DNA from: Candidatus Siliceabacter maunaloa
Lineage (GTDB): Bacteria; Actinomycetota; Thermoleophilia; Solirubrobacterales; Solirubrobacteraceae
Direction: 5' to 3'
Assembly (NCBI GenBank): GCA_024330185.1
Contig: JANDLV010000021.1
Location: forward strand, 1-60,697
DNA: 60,697 nucleotides
Both the position numbers and the translations under genes were made by a program. Positions within the stretch are counted from its first letter, which is position 1; the number at the start of each line of letters is the position of its first letter. The notes beneath the pieces are model-generated. The model saw only the letters and a program-made list of their open reading frames with translations. It was not told where the DNA came from and searched no databases. This document shows positions 56,443-60,697 of this stretch, in pieces.

Positions 56443-56793
56443 AGTTCTAGCGCCGTGACGCCCCAGCCAGCCGAAGGGATCGCCCATCCCGCACGCGCCG
56501 AGCTGGAGCTCGCCGCGGTGCTCCACGCGCTCAGCGATCCTGTACGGCTGAGGATGGTCGCCGCGCTGGCCGGCGACGACGGCGAGCACACGTGCAAGAG
56601 CTTCGATGTCCCGGTCACCAAGTCGACCTGCACGCATCACTTCAAGATCCTTCGCGAGGCCGGGGTCATCCACCAGCGCCAGGCGGGAACCTCCCGGCTC
56701 AACGCGCTGCGCCGCGAGGACCTCGACGCTCGCTTCCCCGGACTGCTCACTACGATCCTCCAGGCCGCCTCGGCTCCCCACGAGACCGCGTGA
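56428..56793 (+). CDS. ArsR-family transcriptional regulator
   Basis: The 121-residue winged-helix protein has VLHALSDPVRLRMVAALAGD, then STCTHHFKILREAGVIHQRQ and a wing with SRLNALRREDL. The Cys in EHTCKSF and the C-T-H-H segment are not the classic CVC metal site, so it may sense a non-metal signal. AGGAG lies five to ten bases before the ATG, one of the few Shine-Dalgarno starts. Its original partner gene is unclear; the neighbouring minus-strand gene is degenerate. Confidence 0.9.
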   Translation: MIVVQSSSAVTPQPAEGIAHPARAELELAAVLHALSDPVRLRMVAALAGDDGEHTCKSFDVPVTKSTCTHHFKILREAGVIHQRQAGTSRLNALRREDLDARFPGLLTTILQAASAPHETA

Positions 56794-56835
56794 GGGGCTG
56801 CAACTAAACTATCGCTATAGCCGCTACGGCGCTAG

Positions 56836-56848
56836 TAGAGTGCCGCCC
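56836..56848 (+). promoter_or_regulatory. Leaderless -10 of the XRE gene
   Basis: TAGAGT (56836-56841), seven bases, GTG at 56849. Confidence 0.4.
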
Positions 56849-57110
56849 GTGAAGCGGGCGCGCACCTACTCTCCCGCGGCGGTCGAGGCAGCCACGCTTC
56901 TCGGCGCTCGTGTCCGGCTGGCGCGGCGCGAGCGTCGCTGGACGCTTCAGGAGCTGGCCGACCGCGTCGGCGTCACGCACGTCCCGATGCGCAAGGTCGA
57001 GCGCGGTGATCTGAGTGTCGGGTTGGGCGTCGCGTTCGAGGCTGCGGCCGTCGTAGGCGTTGCGCTGTTCCACGAGGAGGGGTCACGCCGCTCGCTGGAG
57101 GCCGGTCGTG
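56849..57110 (+). pseudogene. XRE-type HTH regulator, 3' truncated
   Basis: From GTG 56849 the protein reads VKRARTYSPAAVEAATLLGA, RVRLARRERRWTLQELADRV, GVTHVPMRKVERGD and GVAFEAAAVVGVALFHEE, then SRRSLEAGR, an almost complete HipB-like XRE domain. After about 57105 the frame is antisense to the next gene and no proper stop comes until 57820. The natural C-terminus and any HipA-type partner are missing. The end coincides with the place where the convergent gene also loses its C-terminus. Confidence 0.55.
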
Positions 57111-57808
57111 CGCATCAGGTCGACCTCGTCGGCCGGCACGCCCTGCTCGGCCAGCGCCGACGCGAAGGCGTCCATCGGGATCGGCGCGTAGCGCAGCTCG
57201 CGTCCGGAGGCCCGGGCGATCTCGTCGACGGCGTCGGCGAAGGTCAGCAGCCGTGGACCGGTCAGCTCGTAGACCTGGCCGGCGTGCCCGTCCCGGGTCA
57301 GTGCCGCCACCGCGTCGTCGGCGATGTCGTCGGCGTCGACGAACGGCTCGGGCACGCCGTCGACCGGCAGGGCCAACTCGCCCGCGAGCACCGGGTCCAG
57401 GAAGAAGCCCTCGCTGAAGTTCTGGCTGAACCAGCTACAGCGCACGACGGTCCACTGCGCGCCCGACTTCTGCAGTGCCAGCTCGCTGCGCTGGGCCTCG
57501 TCCTCGCCGCGGCCCGACAGCAGCACCAGCCGGCGCACGCCGCTGTTCACGGCCTGCTCGGCGAAGGCGCCGATCGTCGCGGCCGCGCCGGGCACCGCGA
57601 GGTCGGGGAAGAAGGACACGTAGGCCGCCGACGCGCCCTGCAGCGCGGGCGCCCACGTCGCGCGATCGTCCCAGTCGAACGGCGGCTGGCCCGAGCGCGA
57701 GCCGACGCGCACCGGCACGTCGCGCGAGCGCAGGCGCTCCACGACCCGCCGGCCGGTCTTGCCGGTGCCGCCAAGCACCAGCGTGGTGTGTGGTGTGTGA
57801 TTGGTCAT
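57083..57808 (-). CDS. NmrA/NAD(P)-binding oxidoreductase, probably C-terminally truncated
   Basis: The 241-residue Rossmann protein starts MTNHTPHTTLVLGGTGKTGRRVVERL with the GxxGxxG dinucleotide site. It continues with LSGRGEDEAQRSE, WTVVRCSWFSQNFSEGFF and YELTGPRLLTFADAVDEI, as in NmrA-like/azoreductase-type proteins. It ends VDLMRTTGLQRAA, whereas relatives usually continue for 30-40 residues. It is divergent from the AraC gene, a likely regulator. An ATG at 57817 adds three residues. Confidence 0.85.
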   Translation of the reverse strand: MTNHTPHTTLVLGGTGKTGRRVVERLRSRDVPVRVGSRSGQPPFDWDDRATWAPALQGASAAYVSFFPDLAVPGAAATIGAFAEQAVNSGVRRLVLLSGRGEDEAQRSELALQKSGAQWTVVRCSWFSQNFSEGFFLDPVLAGELALPVDGVPEPFVDADDIADDAVAALTRDGHAGQVYELTGPRLLTFADAVDEIARASGRELRYAPIPMDAFASALAEQGVPADEVDLMRTTGLQRAA

Positions 57809-57877
57809 GGACGGCATTGAAGACCACCCGATCGAGACGTTCCATAGCTGGATCGCTCGACATCATGCGTGAGCGTC

Positions 57878-57889
57878 TAGACTTCAACT
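57878..57889 (+). promoter_or_regulatory. Leaderless -10 of the AraC gene
   Basis: TAGACT (57878-57883), six bases, ATG at 57890. Confidence 0.5.
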
Positions 57890-58831
57890 ATGGACGCGGT
57901 GGCCGGCCTCCTCGACGGGCCCCGGGCGCGCGGGGCCTTCCTCCTGCGCTCGTCCATGGACCCCCCGTGGTCGCTGCGTATCCAGGACCAGGCGCCACTC
58001 ACGCTGGTGGCCATCGTGCGCGGCGAGGCGTGGGTGGTGCCCGACGCCGGCGAGCCGACCCGGCTGGGCCAGGGCGATGTGGCGATCCTCCGCGGTCCGG
58101 AGCCCTACACGGTCGCCGACCACCCGGCCACCTCCCCGCAGGTCGTCATCCACCCCGGTCAGCGCTGCACGACGCCCGACGGCGAGGAGACCGGCCCGAT
58201 GGCGGAGCTCGGGGTGCGCACCTGGGGCAACAGCCCCGACGGCGCGACCGTGATGCTCTGCGGCACCTATCAGCTTCATTGGGAGATCACCCGGCGGCTG
58301 CTGCGCGCGCTGCCCATGCTGCTGGTCCTCGACCACGACGCCTGGGACTCCCCGCTGGTACCGCTGCTCGCCGCCGAGATCGTCAAGGACGAGCCGGGCC
58401 AGGAAGCCGTGCTCGACCGCCTGCTGGACCTGCTGGTCATCGCCGTCCTGCGCGCGTGGTTCGCGCGCCCCGAGGCGCAGGCCCCCGCCTGGTATCGCGC
58501 CTACGGCGACCCGGTCGTCGGCCCCGCGCTGCGACTGCTGCACAACGCCCCGGAGCAGCCGTGGACCGTCGCCGCGCTGGCCGACGCGACCGGCGTGTCG
58601 CGAGCCGCGCTGGCGCGGCGCTTCTCAGACCTCGTCGGCGAGCCGCCGATGACCTTCCTCACCGGCTGGCGGATCGCCCTGGCCGCCGACCTGCTGCGCG
58701 AGCCGGGCGCCACGATCGGCTCGGTGGCCCGGCAGGTCGGCTACGGCAGCCCCTTCGCGCTCAGTACCGCCTTCAAGCGCATGCGCGGCATCAGCCCCCG
58801 GGAGCACCGCGCCGCCGCCCTGGCCGTCTGA
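57890..58831 (+). CDS. AraC family transcriptional regulator
   Basis: The 313-residue protein has a cupin_6-type N-terminal sensor (PLTLVAIVRGEAWVVPDAGE, then LGQGDVAILRGPEPYTV). Its C-terminal double HTH has WTVAALADATGVSRAALARRF and IGSVARQVGYGSPFALSTAFKR, then the signature GISPREHR. The cupin_6 plan is typical of regulators next to NmrA or short-chain reductase genes responding to aldehydes or quinones. It is divergent from NmrA with 81 bases between and converges on the ABC exporter. Confidence 0.92.
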   Translation: MDAVAGLLDGPRARGAFLLRSSMDPPWSLRIQDQAPLTLVAIVRGEAWVVPDAGEPTRLGQGDVAILRGPEPYTVADHPATSPQVVIHPGQRCTTPDGEETGPMAELGVRTWGNSPDGATVMLCGTYQLHWEITRRLLRALPMLLVLDHDAWDSPLVPLLAAEIVKDEPGQEAVLDRLLDLLVIAVLRAWFARPEAQAPAWYRAYGDPVVGPALRLLHNAPEQPWTVAALADATGVSRAALARRFSDLVGEPPMTFLTGWRIALAADLLREPGATIGSVARQVGYGSPFALSTAFKRMRGISPREHRAAALAV

Positions 58832-58857
58832 GCGTTGCCGCGAGGGGCCGCACGCGC

Positions 58858-60672
58858 TCAGGAGCTGACCAGGCGATCACCCTGCAGGCGCCAGACGCCC
58901 GTGGCGCGCGGTGCGAGGCGCCCGTCCTCCAGCCGCCAGACGTGGTCGGCCTGGGCCACGAGCTCCGGACGGTGGGTGATCACGATCGTGGTGCGCCGGC
59001 CGCGACGGTCCTCGAGCACCCGGCGCAGCGCGTCGACGGCGTCGACGTCGAGGTTGGCCTCGACCTCGTCGAGCAGCAGCACCGGCGGGTCACCGACCAG
59101 CGCCCGGGCGAGCGCGAGGCGGGCGCGCTGGCCGGCCGAGAGGCTGCGCCCGCCCTCCACCACCTTGGTCGCGGCGCCGTCGGGGAGCTGGGCCAGCACC
59201 TCGTCCAGGCCGGTCAGCGCGCGCACGCGCTCCAATTCGGCTTCGTCGGCGTCGGGATCGCGGTAGCGCAGGTTGCGCTCGACGTCCCCGCGCAGCAGCG
59301 GGAGGTCGGGCATGACCATGGAGACCGCCTCGCGCAGCGAGGCCTGCCCCACCCCGGCGAGGTCCTGCCCGTCCAGCGTGACGCGCCCCTCGTCGGGCTC
59401 GACCAGGCGGGCGGCCAGCGCGAGCAGCGTCGACTTGCCCGACCCGTTGTGCCCGGTCACGGCGACGACGGCGCCGGGCTCGGCGACTGCATGCACGCCG
59501 CGCAGCGCGCCTTCCAGGACGACGCCCTCGAAGGCCAGGCGGCCCTCCCCGGGCTCGAGCGCGGGGGCATCGCGGCCGGGGGCGGCCATGGCGCGCGTGG
59601 CCAGGAAGCTCTCGATGTGCTCCAGCGACACGCGCGAGACGTGCCAGTACTCGGGCACGCGGCCCAGGTCGCGCAGCATGGGCGCGAGCAGGCCCACGAC
59701 GGTCATCGCCGCCACCACCGTGGCCGGGTCCGTGCGCCCTGCGGCCACCTCGATGGCGCCGGCCAGCAGCACCGCCCCCGGGGCGAGGACGGCGGTGGCC
59801 TCGGCCACCCCCCGCATGGTGCCCACGGTGCGGGCACGATTGACCATCGCGCGGGCCAGGCTGCGACTCTGGTCGCGCACGCGCCCCCGCTCGCGGTCGG
59901 TGGCGCCGAAGGCCTGCACGACGCCCAGCGCGCCGACCTGCTCGGTGATGTTGGCCGACAGGCGCACCCGCCGGCGGCGCGCCCGGCGGGCGGAGGCGCG
60001 CAAGGGGCGACCGAGGAGCAGGACCCCCGCCGCCCCTGCGGCCAGCACCAACCCGACGGCCAGGGCCAGCGTGACGTTGATGACGGCCAGCGCGACGGTG
60101 GCGCCGCTCACGCACGACCCGGCCACCACCAGCCGCGACAGCCCGAGGGAGACCCACTGGCGCACGGCGTTGAGGTCGTTGACGAAGCGCAGGGTGACAG
60201 CGCCCTGGGCGCGGTTCTGCAACGTGCGGGGGCTGAGCGCGGCGAGGTGGCGGTAGAGGACCAGGCGCAGGTGGTGCACGTAGTTCTGGCCCAGGCGCTC
60301 GGCGTCGGTACGCTCACGGCGGCGCAACCAGCCGGACAGCAGCGCCGCGCCCAGCAGCGCGCCGCCCAGCGCGATCACGGAACCGGCCCCCGGACGCCCG
60401 GCTCCCGGGCCGGAGACGAAGCGCTCGAAGCCCGCCTGCACCACGAGGCCCAGCACGAGCGCGCTGGCCGCCTGCCCGAATCCGTTGGCCACCAGCAGCG
60501 CGAGCACGCGCCGGCGATGGGGCCGGGCCAGCACCCGCGGCACGGCGGGCGGGCCGGGGCGCGCCGGCGCCGGCCCGCTGGCCGAGCCCCCCTGGGGAGA
60601 GGCGGCCTCATCGCCGGCGGGCGCGTGGCCCGCTGCGGCGCCCTCGCGCGCAGGCGGCGCGACGGCGCTCAC
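58858..60672 (-). CDS. ABC exporter half-transporter with altered Q-loop
   Basis: The 604-residue protein has a 50-residue Pro/Gly/Ala N-terminal tail and a six-helix exporter domain (about 55-345). Its nucleotide-binding domain has Walker A GHNGSGKST, signature RSLSAGQRARLALARA, Walker B VLLLDEVEANLD and switch His in VITHRPE. The Q-loop glutamine (VPQD in relatives) is replaced: the site reads MVMPDLPLLRG. Such asymmetry is common in heterodimeric exporters, so a partner is expected just outside the window. GTG start at 60672; the last 25 bases hold nothing more. Confidence 0.88.
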   Translation of the reverse strand: MSAVAPPAREGAAAGHAPAGDEAASPQGGSASGPAPARPGPPAVPRVLARPHRRRVLALLVANGFGQAASALVLGLVVQAGFERFVSGPGAGRPGAGSVIALGGALLGAALLSGWLRRRERTDAERLGQNYVHHLRLVLYRHLAALSPRTLQNRAQGAVTLRFVNDLNAVRQWVSLGLSRLVVAGSCVSGATVALAVINVTLALAVGLVLAAGAAGVLLLGRPLRASARRARRRRVRLSANITEQVGALGVVQAFGATDRERGRVRDQSRSLARAMVNRARTVGTMRGVAEATAVLAPGAVLLAGAIEVAAGRTDPATVVAAMTVVGLLAPMLRDLGRVPEYWHVSRVSLEHIESFLATRAMAAPGRDAPALEPGEGRLAFEGVVLEGALRGVHAVAEPGAVVAVTGHNGSGKSTLLALAARLVEPDEGRVTLDGQDLAGVGQASLREAVSMVMPDLPLLRGDVERNLRYRDPDADEAELERVRALTGLDEVLAQLPDGAATKVVEGGRSLSAGQRARLALARALVGDPPVLLLDEVEANLDVDAVDALRRVLEDRRGRRTTIVITHRPELVAQADHVWRLEDGRLAPRATGVWRLQGDRLVSS

Positions 60673-60697
60673 GCCGCGAGCCGATCGCGGTCGGTCG

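Overview
The window is GC-rich, gene-dense bacterial chromosome. Near-universal 1-4 base ATGA/GTGA gene overlaps, GTG starts, selA/selB, a split methylmalonyl-CoA mutase, [4Fe-4S] APS reductase and many leaderless promoters (TANNNT, 6-7 bases, start codon) suggest an actinobacterium, most likely of the Thermoleophilia (Solirubrobacter/Conexibacter/Patulibacter type). The taxonomic call is inference: there is no rRNA gene here.

Layout. 1-8090 (minus): one tightly packed operon running htrA-like protease, moxR, DUF58, VWA, a moaD-moaE fusion, selA, selB and the start of an AI-2E-type permease. It couples envelope quality control to selenocysteine and molybdopterin functions (formate dehydrogenase accessories are a likely reason). 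8222-9838: methylmalonyl-CoA mutase large subunit. 9.84-19.65 kb: an accessory block rich in decaying genes (frameshifted SEC-C protein, PIN remnant, serine-tRNA-like relic, frameshifted zinc ribbon, frameshifted DUF1697, a second mutase tail) mixed with intact HEPN/MNT, HicA/HicB, GNAT, an enolase-superfamily protein, a HIRAN protein and an ECF sigma/membrane partner. 19.65-30.24 kb: a probable defence locus with a giant Eco57I-like adenine methyltransferase, a PLD-SNF2 helicase, an OLD-type ATPase/TOPRIM nuclease and a divergent two-gene unit including a membrane protein. 30.25-33.5 kb: small membrane and SRPBCC-like proteins, and a TetR/MFS efflux pair. 33.5-35.1 kb: propionyl-CoA carboxylase beta, which with the mutase supports propionate conversion to succinyl-CoA. 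35.2-36.5 kb: two face-to-face VapBC modules. 36.5-42.6 kb: PGPGW protein, PAS-GAF-SpoIIE phosphatase, an AccE-like small protein, catalase, a DUF4383-like membrane protein and a soluble PQQ sugar dehydrogenase. 42.7-48.0 kb: assimilatory sulfate reduction (sulfite reductase, APS reductase, TauE exporter, CysD, CysN). 48.0-51.1 kb: an ABC-2 drug exporter with a divergent MarR regulator. 51.1-60.7 kb: aminotransferase, AlkA-like glycosylase, PadR/membrane pair, flavin reductase with a luciferase-fold-type small protein, ArsR, truncated XRE and NmrA genes meeting at an apparent deletion joint, AraC and half of an ABC exporter.

The best candidate for an undescribed system is 19.65-30.24 kb: methyltransferase and PLD-helicase are translationally coupled, followed by an OLD/TOPRIM ATPase, with a divergent membrane-protein pair, and none of the other signature genes of BREX or DISARM lie beside them.
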